This document shows positions 23,301 through 35,165 of a stretch of DNA of 64,000 nt, in pieces. Numbering within the stretch: position 1 is the stretch's first letter; each line of letters begins with the position of its first letter. The notes beneath the pieces are model-generated. The model was given only the letters and a program-made list of their open reading frames with translations. It ran no database searches and was not told the DNA's origin. A program made the position numbers and the translations under genes. This stretch comes from Mytilus galloprovincialis (Eukaryota; Mollusca; Bivalvia; Mytilida; Mytilidae). Location: the NCBI RefSeq assembly GCF_965363235.1, contig NC_134851.1, positions 20,674,347 through 20,738,346 on the forward strand. Reading direction: 5' to 3'.

Positions 23301-26300
23301 AACAAATCAGGAAACAATCTTCTTGTACTCAAAATGAATATAAAGAGTATTAAAGACATTGATAAAGCTAAGTTACAAAATTTTCCAGATTTTTACAGCA
23401 AATAATTAAAATGGATTATTGAAAAAAGAGGAAATATAAAATATCCCACAAGATTTTTGGAATTTAGAAAACAAGTTTTGTGGGGAAATGATGATATCAG
23501 GCATCACGGTCATAAAACTTTCGAGCATGATTTGTGTACTCAGACTCGAAAATCAACCAATCAAATTGCTGGATTTCATGTTTTGAGCATGATTTTTGTG
23601 CTCTGAGCACTGAGCAAAGTTTTATGCCTTCAAGGCCTGGTTTAACAGAAAATGTTTAAACTTTGACGATTGGATAAAAAACGATATTATTGATTTAAAT
23701 ATCATTGATGAACATCTTATCTAAACGTAAATATAAACAAAATTGGATTAAACAAATACATATGTTAACAAAAGCAATACCAATGAATTTGAAATTGATT
23801 CTTCGTACCGACGAATCCATCAAAACTGAAAATAAAGTTGTTAATGACTTAAAATTAGGTACAAGACAATAACTCCATTAATGGACACAAGGGAACTTCA
23901 TAAAATGTTGAAACTAAAAAAAAATCTTAAAAAAAATAAACGGTTTTTTATGTGGGAAAAAATGATCTGACAAAAACTTAAGTTACAAGTTCAAAAACAA
24001 CTTTATTTTTATTTTTCAATATCTCAATGATCACAGATTGAAAATATGGAGATGGAAACTTATTCACTATATTCTGTCATGTAATGAACTATTAAAACAG
24101 TGGAAATTTACTGAGGACAACTCATGTAAGCATTGTTAAGAAAAAGATAACGATGAACATTTTTTTGTCAGCTGCTCAATTAGAATACAGACTTTCTAAA
24201 GATAGCATTGAAATTAATGAACTCCCTAGGTATAGACAAAAACATTATAAGTTTTGAAAATGTAGAAAAAGGGTACAAAAGTGAAGACCCAGCATACTTT
24301 AATATTAACTACACACTAAACATAATATCCTTTTCAATATATAAAAAATGTTATGTCTCAGAAAAGAAGACAAAAAAATATACATTTTGAAACTTTTCAA
24401 AAAAAATTTCAGATATTATTGCAATGAACAATTTTGATAACTAAAATAATAGTAAGACAATTCCAAACACTAATAGATTCATTGAAAATTATTAAATGAA
24501 TCAGAATTAAATCAATATCAAATGTTTTGAAACATTATTTTATAAAAAGTACGAAACATTGTAAGCACAATTGTTAATTGTTTACAAGTCAAATATGGTC
24601 ATGTTTCTTCATATGTTCAATCATGCATGTCGGCATGTGTTCCTGATATGTTTGTAAGAATGTTCAACCATGCATAAGTTACGACATGGTACATATTTTT
24701 GTTTTTATTTTAGATTTCTGTATGTGTGATTCATAAATATTATAAAAAAGATAGGCATGTATCATCACGATTCTTTTTTTATAGTGTAGTCTGTAGAGAA
24801 ATAATCTGTTAATTGTGCACGCTTAACTGAATGATTTAACTTGTGCAATACATATAAACGACGACATAAAATAGATCAGTAGAAAACTTAAACAAAAATT
24901 ATATACTCACAAAATTTTATAAAATAATTTAAAGCCTGTTTATATAAGAATATTTAGGCACATTCGATCATCCGATAACGCACATGTTTGCTGAACCAGG
25001 ACTATGCCCAGTTTTTTCAATTAAACAAGGATCATATGATCAAATCGATAACGGAAAAAGTTATGTATAAAATATGGAAATAAAAACAAAGATCTGTACT
25101 GTATGTGTATTCACAATATTTATTATCTATATTTGTGAAATTCATTATATTGTAGATACTAATATTATGAATAAGTTATATCTTATCAAATAGGGCTTCC
25201 CTAAACTATTAGGTAAACTAACCACAAGGGATATTAAATCATAAGACATAAACTTAGTAAGTTAAACTGTAACAGCAAATATGCAATAAAGATATTGCAA
25301 CGTTAAAGAAAAATGTAATCTTTAATGCTGGATGTAATCTGTTACATTGGAATGACACACAATTGATAAAGTTGCATTTATTAGCGCATTAATTCTGAAC
25401 TAAAAATTGTTTAAAAAGCAATCATACAAGACTATGGAAATATCACGAATTGTTCTTTTGCGAATTTATTATAAGATTAAAAGGACATCATAAATAATGA
25501 CCTGTGCATTGCTGTGCCCGTCCCAAGTCAAGAGCCTCTGGCCTTTGTTAGTGTTCCATGATTTTTAATTTTAGTTTCTTGTGTATATTTCGGAGCATAG
25601 TAAGACGTCCATTATCACTATACATTTTTGTTTAGGGGTCAGCTGAAATGTCTCGTTGCATTGACACGACCCAGTGGTGGCCTTCGGCTTCTGCTCTTTG
25701 GTCAGATTGTTTGTATCTTTGACACATTCCCATTGTATTCTGAATTTTATATTAAGTGCATGTGACGCGCTGAAATGTTAAGAAAATTGTGATAATATCA
25801 TATTACTTACTTGATCGTACGGAAATTCGTGGAGGCATGCATCCTCTAAATATGTTTTTGGTGAGTAGTAAGTCACATGCACAACATATTGAATTGCAAG
25901 TAGCGATCCAAGAATCCATGCAGACAGTGCTAGTCCACATCTATATGTCTTTAATCTAGTGACGGTTGATAGTGGTTTTACAATCACGTTCATTCGGTCT
26001 ATAGATAAAACAACTATGGCATATGTTGACACATAAAATGAAAACGGTGCAAGATATCCATAAAATACATAACAGGTAAACTTATTCCAATCAACTTCGA
26101 ACCAAACATGAATCGTTTCCGGCAAAACATGGAAAAGTCCGACACACAAATCTGAAATTAGAATCAATTGTTCAACAATGTAGTCAAGAACAAACATTTA
26201 AAAGATTTAAAAGAATACAAGTTTAAGAGTAATTTAACGTTATTGATAGTTACATACGTACATGTATAACGAATATGCATGTTGAAATATGATACATAAA

Positions 26301-29300
26301 ATAGTCAACAATAGTAATACGAAGGCTTAAGCAGCTGTGTCATTCATTTGTATTGACCTATTCCAAATTGATTAAAATACATATCAAAAGTGTCCCAGTT
26401 CTTTTTTACAAGGATATCAAACCTCTCTGTCCTACTTTCTGTTTTAAATGTCTTCATGTATCTTCTGATTTTGGCAGAATAAAACACCTCTAAACATATG
26501 TTAGCAGTAATTTGATTGATTGCCTACATAAACATCAAAACAGAAAGTAGAATTTTGTGTTGTCAGATCCTTGTAAGCATAGCTTGGATGCAGGGTCTGT
26601 ATTGTAATTAGATTAGACATATTCTATGTGTATAGCAATCATTGTAAAGTATTATTAAAATTGAGAAAGGAAATGCATGGAGAATGTGTAAAAGGGACAA
26701 CAACCCGACCAAAGAGCAGATACCAACCGAAGGCCAACTATGGGTCTTCAATTCAGCGAAATAATCAGGCATGCAGAGTCATGCTTCAGCTGTCCCTTAA
26801 ACAAACAGGTATACTAGTTAAGGGATAATGGATGTCATATAAAACTCTGAAATACATGTATATGAAAGTTGTTTATTTTTTAAAATATGCAATTTATATT
26901 GTAAAATTGAGAATGGAAATTAGGAATGTGTCAAAGAGACAACAACCCGATCAACAGACAAAATCAGAAGGTCACCAACAGGTCTTCAATTCAGCGAGAA
27001 AGTCCCGCACCTGTAGGCGTCCTTCAGCTGACCCCTAAAAAAATATGTATACTAGTACAGTGATGATGGACGTCATACTAAACTCCGAATTATATACAAG
27101 AATCTAAAATTAAAAATCGCACAAGACTAACAAAATCCAGAGGCCCCTGACGTGGGACAGGCGCACAAATGCAGCGGAGTTAAACATGTTTTTGTTTTTT
27201 TTATATCTCAACCCTCCCTCTATATCTCTAGCAAATTATCTTATTGCGGATATCATATCTTGTATCTGTATTATTTTTTTGCAATTTAAGATGAATGTAT
27301 GCATGCATATTGAATTTATAATTTATTACTATAAAAGACTGGTATTGCAAATAATATCGGCTCTAGACCCCGATAACGACTTCTTTATTCGATTAAATGT
27401 GTTATGTATGATATGATAATGAAAGTTTTAATGATTATTATAATATTCTATGAAAGTTCTATAAAAATGTAACATACTCTAATGATAATCTAAGCATGTT
27501 ACTATAGCAGGACAGAAACAACTGCAATCAATTTAAGGATTTACAAGAAGGTCTTGATGACCTTTATTCTTTAAGGTGTTACATCCAATCATAAGGGTTG
27601 CACATGTCTATCAGTCAAGTATACCGATTTTCCTAGGTGTCCTGTGATAGGCATGTTTATGACGTCTTTAAACGAAATCCATTGGAAGTTGGATGTGTAC
27701 GGATTGATTTTTTTGTCTAAGATGCAGGATTTTTTTAAGTTGTTAGAGGCTTTGAACTGGCTGTCAGTTAACTGCGAGAAGTCTCAGACTGTGCTTAGTG
27801 TATTTTTGTTGTTGGGATGTACAGGTTCCCGTCCACGTACACTTATATGTGCCTGTCCCAAGTCAGGAGCCTATAACTCAGTGGTAGTGCTTTGTTTATG
27901 TATTTCATATTTGTTATTCGTTCATTTTTATAAGGCCGTTAGTTTTCTCGTTTTAAATTGTTTTACATTGTACATGTTGTAATGTCGGGGCGTTTTAAAG
28001 CTTACTATGTGGTATTAACTTTGGTCATTGTTGAAGGACGTACAGTGACCTATAGTTGTGAATTTCCGTGTCATGATGGAATTTTATGGAGAGTTGTCTC
28101 ATTGGTAATCATAACACATCTTCTTTTTTATATGTTACCATGCGTTACAATGAGAGTGGCAGTATTATGCAGTAAAAACGAGGAGTATTGTTAGAGAAAA
28201 GGCAGAAATATCAAACTTTCAACCAACAAGATTACAAATAATCGGTGACTTTTTAAGACAATTGGTTAAATATTAAGCGGGAGATAAACTTGATATATAT
28301 TCAGACTGAATCAAAACTTATCAGTTATGTATTCCCAGACTTTTGTTGAGCTTCCTATTATATTTGCAGGACCATGTCAAGAAATCGAAGGTCATTTTGA
28401 ATATAAGTCATATCGAAACTCTTCGTCACGTCACGATAATCATTTGTTCGTGTGTAGTAATCATGTATAAAATGTTCTTTCATTTAAATAGTAATGAAAA
28501 TAGAATATTAGACAAATGTTAACAAAGCAACACGTGTTTTCATATAAGATTTGTCTTTTATTGTTTTTTGTGACTCAATACGTGATTCAATATTGGGTGG
28601 ACAAACACGGCGAATATTGTTTACAAAAGGAATTAATTATATAATAGTATGAAAGAAATGAATATTCGTACCTAAAGGGTACGTCATATCCTAGTTACGA
28701 AATAATGAACATATCCAATATCATCTGAGAAACGGATAGTCCATAACGGTCAACTTACTCGTGATGGCGTCCATTGAATTTAGAAAAATTCGAATATATA
28801 TAACCAAGAGCTTCGTTGTCACTGTCTTATACATATTAAAGGCACATAACTTTAAATTTCTTGTCGTGATAGTTTTGATAGAGTTTTTATTTTGTACGGG
28901 TTTGCATAACAATAATTGTTCTTCCTTAATTTTTGCGCCGTTTTAACTTCTCTCAGATTGATGTTTTTGAAATTAACAAACACTAAATGCATTTAAAAAC
29001 TAAAATTTTAAAGTTAGACACGTACATAATATTTGCTCTTTTCGTTAGCTCTCACATTGCATGCATTGTTAATTGAAATTTATTTGAACTCCGCAGTGAA
29101 ACAAATAAGTTACAGGATTAAATACAGGATTTGGTAAATAAATGAAATTGATGAAGCAATAGAGAATGATGAAATATTGTTTTCTCTATTTTAAAAATAT
29201 ATAGCTACTTACCAGCATAAGATAAATTAGCGACAAAGAATCCCATTCTGGATTTTCTCTTTCGTCTCATCAGTAACCCAATAACGATAGTATTCAATAT

Positions 29301-31081
29301 AACTATTCCACTGAATATACTAAAGGAGATCCATTTAAATATTCCTTCAAAATTCTAATGTAAAGATATTAAATAAACTCATCATAGATACCAGGAATAA
29401 ATTTAGTGTATACACCGACGTATAGAGTATGATAAACAATGTATAGGCCAGACAATAAATACTATCCCATGAATATACTAAAGACGATCCATTGAAATAT
29501 TCTTTAAAAATATATGGTAGGGTAATTGAATATAAACATCATAAAAGTAAAATACATCTTCAAAAATGTACAGTAAAGTGATGACATATATGGTTAAGAA
29601 CAAAGATTAAAGAGAACTAAATTCGCGGTTCTTATTCAACTATATGTGTTTCTCTGCCGAATCTCACTCATTTTCACATTGACCTACTGTGATTGTTTGG
29701 TTGATCATAACATAGAACGGAACTTTAACTGACTGTTAAGTGGACGGTTTCGCTAGCAACAACACCAATTATAACCTACCAATTTCTTCAGAAAATATTG
29801 TACCAATTGACCGTTTCAGAATCTAAAGGACTATGGGTAATTTCATTGTTCGTACCCCAAAATAAAAATAACGTTATGTCATTGGTTGAATTTCCATTGT
29901 TTAGGACGTTTTTAACCAATCACGACGTTTTGATGTACACTTTTGAAAATATTACCCAGAATGCATTAGATTCTGAAACGGCGAATTCAAAAATACGACA
30001 GGTTTTTCTCACTTGTTCTGTTGATAGATTTTGATTTTGCAAGTATGTATGGTCTTCAATGTTTTGAATTTTCCTGGGAGTTCAGTATCTTTTTTAGTCA
30101 ACTATTCATTACGCTTACAACCTCATTGATATTTTATAAAACATGCTACATTCATAAGATAACTGTGACATATTTACCGTTGTAACTAGCATTGAACGCA
30201 CTGTGTACATTTCACACTGATCCTGTTTATAGTTGAATTAGGATTCATAATATACCGCTGAACAAATCATGTTGTTTCATTGACGTTAAGGTAGATGGAG
30301 TGTCTAATTTTAATCCATAGATTTTTTGTAATAATTTGCCAAAATGTAGTTTATATCATGCTTTTTAAAAAGGATAATAAAAAGAATGGGTCACGGGGCT
30401 TATTTGCACGCTACACAGTATTCAAAATTAACAGATTTTGTATAGATTATGCATTGAAAACCCAATTTTCTGCATAAAAGCATAAACTACACCATAGAAT
30501 TTTGAGATAACATATGAGATGTTTGCTTTAATAGTATGCTTTCAGTTAAGAAAAAGAAAACATGGGATCACCGGACCCGTTTTCTTGCTACATTATAAAA
30601 TAGGTAACTTCCTAACACATTCTATTGTAAAAGGACCTTAATCAAAATTATCTGCCTTTGTATTTGAGTTGCCTCCCCTTATGTGGCAAAGTTGGAAACA
30701 ATTATTTACAAGTTTTCTGTTGTCTGTTTTGTTTTGTAAAATACAACCATGAATATGATAAAACATGTCATTTTCTATATGGAAGTGAAATTTGTTACAC
30801 ATGAATAACCTACTACTCTAAACATTGGCATATTCTATTAAAGATCCAGACCTTGTTTTCTGATATTTCCAAATCCAAGATGGAGGAAGACACCCTATCT
30901 ACCTTAATATGTGGACACGGATTGATGTGTATATTTTTCAACGAATGTAGAACGATGGTTGGTGTGTAATTTTATAAGAGTAAATACAGAATAGACTTAC
31001 CTTCATGTTAATATTATCAGCTGTGTCCTCGATGAAAAAGGTGTTGTTGGTATTAATCCGTGTTATATTGTCTTCAGTCAT
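20097..31081 (-). CDS. Class A (rhodopsin-like) GPCR, neuropeptide-receptor type, six coding exons
   Basis: Joining 31081-31001, 29354-29213, 26151-25811, 22855-22720, 21759-21691 and 20341-20097 gives 1014 nt, or 337 aa plus stop. All introns are GT-AG and the phases agree (0, 1, 0, 1, 1). The N-terminus has two N-glycosylation sequons (N5, N12). TM1 lies near 34-58. TM2 carries NLSYADL with D75. C101 (TM3) and C180 (ECL2) can form the usual disulfide. Further hallmarks are W in TM4, IIPL in TM5, KMRTVK and CWTP (261-264) in TM6, and NSLTNP in TM7. The motif after TM3 is DRM (126-128) instead of DRY, and TM7 ends NPIIF instead of NPxxY. The overall look is nearest vasopressin/CCAP/NPS/GnRH-type peptide receptors. 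The ligand is unknown and the subfamily is inference. Confidence 0.88.
21306..21432 (+). repeat. Dispersed repeat family A, partial copy (GPCR intron 5)
   Basis: It carries AGAGAGACAATTCACCACAA and, further on, AAAGGCCCCGAAATGACAAA, matching the reverse complement of other family A copies. Confidence 0.5.
21691..21759 (-). CDS. GPCR exon 5: ICL3 end and start of TM6
   Basis: A 69-nt exon between the acceptor TTTTTGTAG and the donor GTAAGA. It encodes KAKMRTVKQLLVISV, the classic basic entry into TM6. It is phase 1 on both sides and so joins exons 4 and 6 exactly. Confidence 0.85.
22720..22855 (-). CDS. GPCR exon 4: TM5 and start of ICL3
   Basis: The acceptor TTTTTATAG and donor GTAAGA bound 136 nt. 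It encodes FDVCVLLIIPLIFIITCY, with the conserved TM5 proline, followed by the basic HKRRMYK. Confidence 0.86.
23290..24440 (+). mobile_element. Dead Tx1-type LINE ORF2 3' fragment (GPCR intron 3)
   Basis: The plus-strand translation in shifting frames matches the C-terminal half of LINE B ORF2. Examples are NNLLVLKMN against its SNLLILRMN, FRKQVLWGND against IRQEVIWGNQ, and HRLKIWRWKLIHYIL against NKLKMCRWKLLHFIL, then HFFVSC of the Cys-His motif. It has many stops and frameshifts and lacks the endonuclease and RT. It is antisense to the receptor gene and is interrupted by a small insertion at 23500-23637. Confidence 0.75.
23500..23637. mobile_element. ~140-bp TIR insertion inside the LINE relic
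   Basis: The ends carry CATAAAACTTTCGAGCATG and, in inverse, CATAAAACTTTGCTCAG, with GAGCATGATTT repeated inverted inside. It splits the LINE homology, so it inserted after the LINE. Confidence 0.5.
25505..25742 (-). repeat. Dispersed repeat family B copy (GPCR intron 3)
   Basis: It reads GTCCCAAGTCAAGAGCCTCT, then GGTCAGCTGAAATG, GTGGCCTTCGGCTTCTGCTC and TTTGACACATTCCCATT, and is inverted relative to 26648-27186 and 60392-60870. Confidence 0.7.
25811..26151 (-). CDS. GPCR exon 3: TM2 to ECL2
   Basis: The acceptor CTAATTTCAG and donor GTAAGT bound 341 nt. It encodes TM2, TM3 with SIDRM at its end, TM4 with AWILG and the ECL2 cysteine (EDACLHEF). Reading on past the splice sites adds non-family residues at both ends of the longer open frame 25778-26197. 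Confidence 0.9.
26648..27186 (+). repeat. Dispersed repeat family B, two adjacent direct copies (GPCR intron 2)
   Basis: The copies begin near 26655 and 26907 (GAGAATGGAAATTAGGAATG, GACAACAACCCGATC). Each runs through CTTCAGCTG and CCTAAA to TATACTAGT. The second continues to GACGTGGGACAGGCGC. Short frames here (66 and 68 codons) are by-products. Confidence 0.7.
27600..28136 (-). repeat. Dispersed repeat family A, long copy (GPCR intron 2)
   Basis: It contains TGCCTGTCCCAAGTCAGGAG, GTTAGTTTTCTCGTTT, CATTGTTGAAGGACGTACAG and GGAGAGTTGTCTCATTGG, shared with 42478-42766. The left part (27640-27830) is probably an extension of the same repeat. The 112-codon frame at 27644-27982 spans it and is not supported as a gene. 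Confidence 0.65.
28676..28795 (-). mobile_element. Penelope-like element scrap (GPCR intron 2)
   Basis: The complement reads GGACGCCATCACGAGTAAG and TTGACCGTTATGGA, matching the C-terminal RT-domain part of the relic at 35390-35950 (RHHELVDRYG). It is a fossil fragment of about 120 bp. Confidence 0.6.
29213..29354 (-). CDS. GPCR exon 2: TM1, ICL1, start of TM2
   Basis: The acceptor TTACATTAG and donor GTAAGT bound 142 nt encoding a hydrophobic TM1, the basic loop RRKRKSRMGFF and VANLSYA. The last base plus the first two of exon 3 make the TM2 Asp codon. Confidence 0.87.
29376..29425 (-). repeat. Dispersed repeat family D, end fragment
   Basis: It shares CTCATCATAGATACCAGG, then AATAAATTTAGTGTATACAC, with the ends of the copies at 32110-32335 and 63635-63825. 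Confidence 0.5.
29811..29981. mobile_element. 171-bp MITE with ~35-bp TIRs (GPCR intron 1)
   Basis: CCGTTTCAGAATCTAAAGGA at the left is matched, inverted, by CCGTTTCAGAATCTAATGCA at the right, and both continue into TGGGTAAT. It is noncoding. A 78-codon frame crossing it is incidental. Confidence 0.7.
30286..30907. mobile_element. 622-bp TTAA-flanked TIR element (GPCR intron 1)
   Basis: TTAA + GGTAGATGGAGTGTCT at the left is matched, inverted, by TTAA + GGTAGATAGGGTGTCT at the right. There is no transposase. The target and terminal GG resemble the MITE at 17573, but the TIR sequence differs, so it is a separate family of the same general type. Confidence 0.75.
31001..31081 (-). CDS. GPCR exon 1: extracellular N-terminus
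   Basis: It encodes 27 residues starting MTEDNITRINTNN and ends at the donor GTAAGT. There is no signal peptide, as in many class A receptors. A likely 5'UTR splice acceptor (TTTTCCAG) lies about 20 bp upstream, so transcription probably starts further away. One candidate upstream exon end is the donor GTGAGT just below 33084. Confidence 0.75.
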
Positions 31082-31088
31082 AGTTTTT

Positions 31089-31094
31089 TCACAT
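31089..31094 (-). promoter_or_regulatory. Start-stop upstream ORF (ATGTGA)
   Basis: An ATG followed at once by TGA lies 7 bases before the GPCR start codon, inside the probable 5'UTR. Minimal uORFs of this kind can stall ribosomes and lower translation of the main frame in other genes. Confidence 0.35.
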
Positions 31095-31104
31095 GTAAGC
31101 TGGA

Positions 31105-32109
31105 AAACGTACAACTATAATTATATAGTATTGTTTTAGAACGAAGTCGTAATTGTAATTCTGGAAAAAGGCTCAACAGGAAAGCATTTGATACGTTATA
31201 GAAATGACAAAAACTTTTGTAATAAAATGAAATACTCGTGATACAATTGCCAATGAAACACATATCAACCAATTGATAATGATAAAAACGTATATAGGGC
31301 ATTGAACAAACGTCAACAATATGATGAACACATTTCCTGTATAGTAGGCTTTAAAAGTCCGCAGCTTGACAAAATGTGAAATATTCAAAAGGGAAACATA
31401 TCTTCTTGGTTTATGGTGAGTACAACATACATAATCAAATAGGCAACCCATATGGACAATCCATTTTAACCATTTGTCTATTAATCATTACGTTTCTCAG
31501 GGCAGAAGTCATATTCCGGTAAACATTCAGGATGGTCTGGTACGTAAATAATGGTTTATTGACCCCTTCTCATATAATTTAGATAACTGGTTGAAAAATA
31601 GTCACTGTTTTTTCCAAAATACATACATGCTATAACGTTTTTTTAACATACCGGCGGTATTTATGATTATTATTCAAAAAAAATTATGAAACATTATAGT
31701 GACATGAACGGCATATCATTTTGGACATATTGTTCTATGTAGTTAATTTCAAATATTTGTAGGATGGTAACACATTGATATGTACACAAGTTTTACCCCT
31801 TTTCATTATTTATAAAAGGATTAATATCATCTTAAAATAACAGTATAATGCAAGGCGCCATACAGAAAACAAGTTGTTACTTTTCAATTTGCCGTACAAC
31901 GTCATGCTATTCGTAGTAGAAAAAAGAACCAACAAATTGGGAGATATTCGTTAAAAAACATTTTTTCGAAAGCGAATTTCAGGATATATATGAAGTGATA
32001 CTATCAATATCTATACTTTGTCGAAAACAAAATGAAAAAGAATTGAATAGCTCGCCAACAGGACGACTGGGGGTGATCGACCTCGACATTTACTGGTACC
32101 AAATGCACA
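31105..32109. other. No gene recognised; upstream region of the GPCR
   Basis: AT-rich DNA that probably includes the intron 5' of the first coding exon. No promoter element could be assigned with confidence. Confidence 0.35.
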
Positions 32110-32335
32110 GTTCTGGAGTATATAAACTCATCAAATATACCAGGACTAAATTTTATATATACGCCTGACGTGCGTTTCGTCTACAAAAGACTCATCAGTG
32201 ACGCTCGAATCCAAAAAAGTTTAAAATGCCAAATAAAGTACGAAGTTGAAGAGCATTGAGATCCCATATTCCTAAAACTGTTGCCAAATACAGCTAAGGT
32301 AATCTATGCCTGAGGTAGAAAAGCCTTAGTATTTC
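32110..32335 (-). repeat. Dispersed repeat family D copy
   Basis: It contains ATATACCAGGACTAAATTTT, CGCCTGACGTGCGTTTCGTC and ACTCATCAGTGACGCTCGAA, inverted relative to 63635-63825. Confidence 0.7.
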
Positions 32336-34356
32336 AAAAAATACAAACACTCAATCTTGTCTTTATTTTCTATTTGTTGACACTAAAAACTGTACCTGCT
32401 TCCACTAGAAAATCATTTCAAAAGAGGTAACCTTATCGAGATAGTAAAAATGCTTAAAATTGAGGGATTCACACCTTGCTTATTTAATTTGCTTTCTCAC
32501 CGCTTTGTTGCTACCCATTTCCAGTGTATATCACACGCAGTGTATTAGTATTGCGTAAAGTAAATGATGTTCAAATGACTCTGAATTACTTTGGTTATAA
32601 TTATTGTTTAATTTCGAAAAGGATTTAAGTACATTTTCATACTAACTATTTGTTACTTTCTCAATATACCTTCTACAACATGTGCAACCTGTCGTATGGA
32701 ACTCGCGAATTCTTTGGATAGTGATGCATAAGTTCATGTAAATATGTAAACATGCAAAAAATAAATTGAATTGAATTATTGTATTTCTATTAAAAGCCAA
32801 AAATAAAAAAAACAAAAAACAAAAAAAAACAGAGAAAATGGCCAACACAATACAAGCAAAGTTATTCATCACTTTTGTGTTGATATGAATTATCATTCTT
32901 ATTTTTTGTTCTTATTAGAAATTTTTAAAATGAAATAAATATTTGCAATTTTTTTATATCTTTCTTTTTGTCAGCAAATTAGTATTGCCTGGATTTAGTA
33001 ATAACTTCAATCGAAATAATGATATGTAGTATAGTAAATGATTGTTACAATATAAAGCGAAATATCAAATATATTTAACTCACCGTTTGGTATTTTGTAT
33101 ATCCTTTTAACAACGAAATGCCTTCAAAATTAAATATATATATATATTACAATGGAATTCCTTTCACATTATGTCTCACTTCCTTAATACAATAATACTT
33201 TTTCAATGCAATAAATCCAGAAATAACGTAAAATTTTAAAAAAGTTAATACATTTTCTTTTAATTCAGATTAAACACGTATAAACAACAAATGTTTTCCT
33301 CGCTAAGATTATATCTGCATATTTCTACAAGAGGTTATCATACGAAAGATTAATCGATAACTGTGTTTTGACATATATTTGAAGAAAGAATCATGTGATA
33401 AATATATTATATGGACGGTTGATAATATCGTTCATACGAACTGAGTTCATGGCAGCATTTATAAGCTGCAAACAAGTGCATGTCTATCAAGAGAAGATAA
33501 TGTAAAAAAAAAACTCTACTTGAATCGTCCTACATTGTATTATATTTTTTAAAGCATTTTGATTTATACATCAACATATGAAAAAAGAGAAAAAGAAAGA
33601 ATGTAAATTGATATTTGGGGAATATAAATGTGACCAGCCATGGTATTCTCGGGCGTATGAAGGTACTAAGGTCTAATGTGATTTTTTTTCGATCATGGTT
33701 GTTTGATTGTGTGGGGATAAAAAATGTATAAGTTGTGTTGGGTTATAAGTGATCCTCGATTGTCTTTTTTAATAAGGATTAGACAGATTGTTTCTGGTTA
33801 AAATTGTTTGTTAACACTTAGTGTTTTATGATCGTTGTGAACCAAGATTCTGCTAAAACTACACTTTGACCTATGATTGTTTATCTTTTATTCATTGTAA
33901 TTCTGATATATAGTTGTCTCATTGATACAGTTTGATTTATCAATTCAAATAAGATTAAGAGTATTTGTTTTCTTTGAGAAGCATTGCCCTGCGAACAATG
34001 GAAACCAAATACAAATTAATCTAAATTCACATCTCATTTACAAACCTGCTTACTTAATAGAACGGTCTACCACTATCAATATCACTACAGATAAGTTTGC
34101 ACGAGGGAGAGATATTCTTTAAGTTAATATGATTTCAACAATTTAGTAACAGCAAATTTTATACATTCTAATAGCCGCTGTATAACTTCTTCAATTTATA
34201 AATATATAGGCTTTATTAATTATATCTCGACATCATTACAGTTTTCTATTCGATGGTTTCTGTGGTAGTCACTTTGGTTTAAACAAAGATCGATACTAGA
34301 TAAAAGGCTCTCCCGCAGATAATCATTCGTAAATGTAAAGAATAAAGTATTGGTTT
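32336..34356. other. No gene recognised
   Basis: AT-rich. The frames at 32642-32896 and 33922-34122 show no domain. A donor-like GTGAGT at 33083-33078 (minus) could end a noncoding GPCR exon, but this is speculative. Confidence 0.35.
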
Positions 34357-34636
34357 TTAAGGTGGTACCTAACACTACAGGGAGATACCTCTGTAAAGTC
34401 AGCTAAACGTTTTAATTACGTTGTGTTGTAAAGGGAATATTAAGCTTCTCAATGATCAAAATTGGTGTCTGCCAAACTACTATATTACCAGTGTAATTTT
34501 TCTGATAAAATGGTTGGTTCAAAACTTTTTAGATTTTTTAATTTTGTTAAAGGGTCAAAGTAAATACTTTGTCAAAATTTTATGAAAATTAAACGATCCA
34601 AATTTATTTTAGTGAAAGTGTTGGGTACCACCTTAA
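34357..34636. mobile_element. TTAA-flanked MITE, copy 2 (280 bp)
   Basis: The same length and interior as 17573-17852, in opposite orientation. The TIRs GGTGGTACCTAACACT and inverted GGTGGTACCCAACACT differ at one base. TTAA lies on both sides. Confidence 0.8.
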
Positions 34637-35165
34637 AAGAATTGTGATGATCATATTCACGAATTAAGGAAATACTCATCGAACCATGACCCATGCTAGA
34701 TAAGTTATTCGATTAGTAATGATCAAAAACTCTAATGACAGGTCAATATTTTCAATGGAATAAAATGAATATAAACAATGACATTGTTAATATTGTTTCT
34801 TATGATCATCAATTATTCCTTCTCTGTCGTTTTAAGTTGTTTTGAAATTTCCGATTGCTTTTGCATCACATCATAATAGTGGTAATACATTATTCATCTG
34901 GCTTTTATATTGTCAAAACGTATATACTTGCCTTGCATTTACATTACATTGTGTTAACCCACTACAAAGTGCATGATATTATCAAGAGCATCAATGTTAC
35001 AATTTCGTATTCTGTTGCAAGCTATGATGATCCATTGATCATGAATATAATATCAAGGATTGTATTCTCTTAAAGATATATATGTTACAGGGAATTTGTA
35101 AAATCAGGAAATTTGTAAAATCAATGGAATAATAAAATCACTGGACTAATCAGTGATTGTGTAAA

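Noticed and set aside
27644-27982. 112-codon frame in GPCR intron 2
   Set aside because: It crosses the boundary into dispersed repeat family A, has no domain and lies antisense inside an intron.
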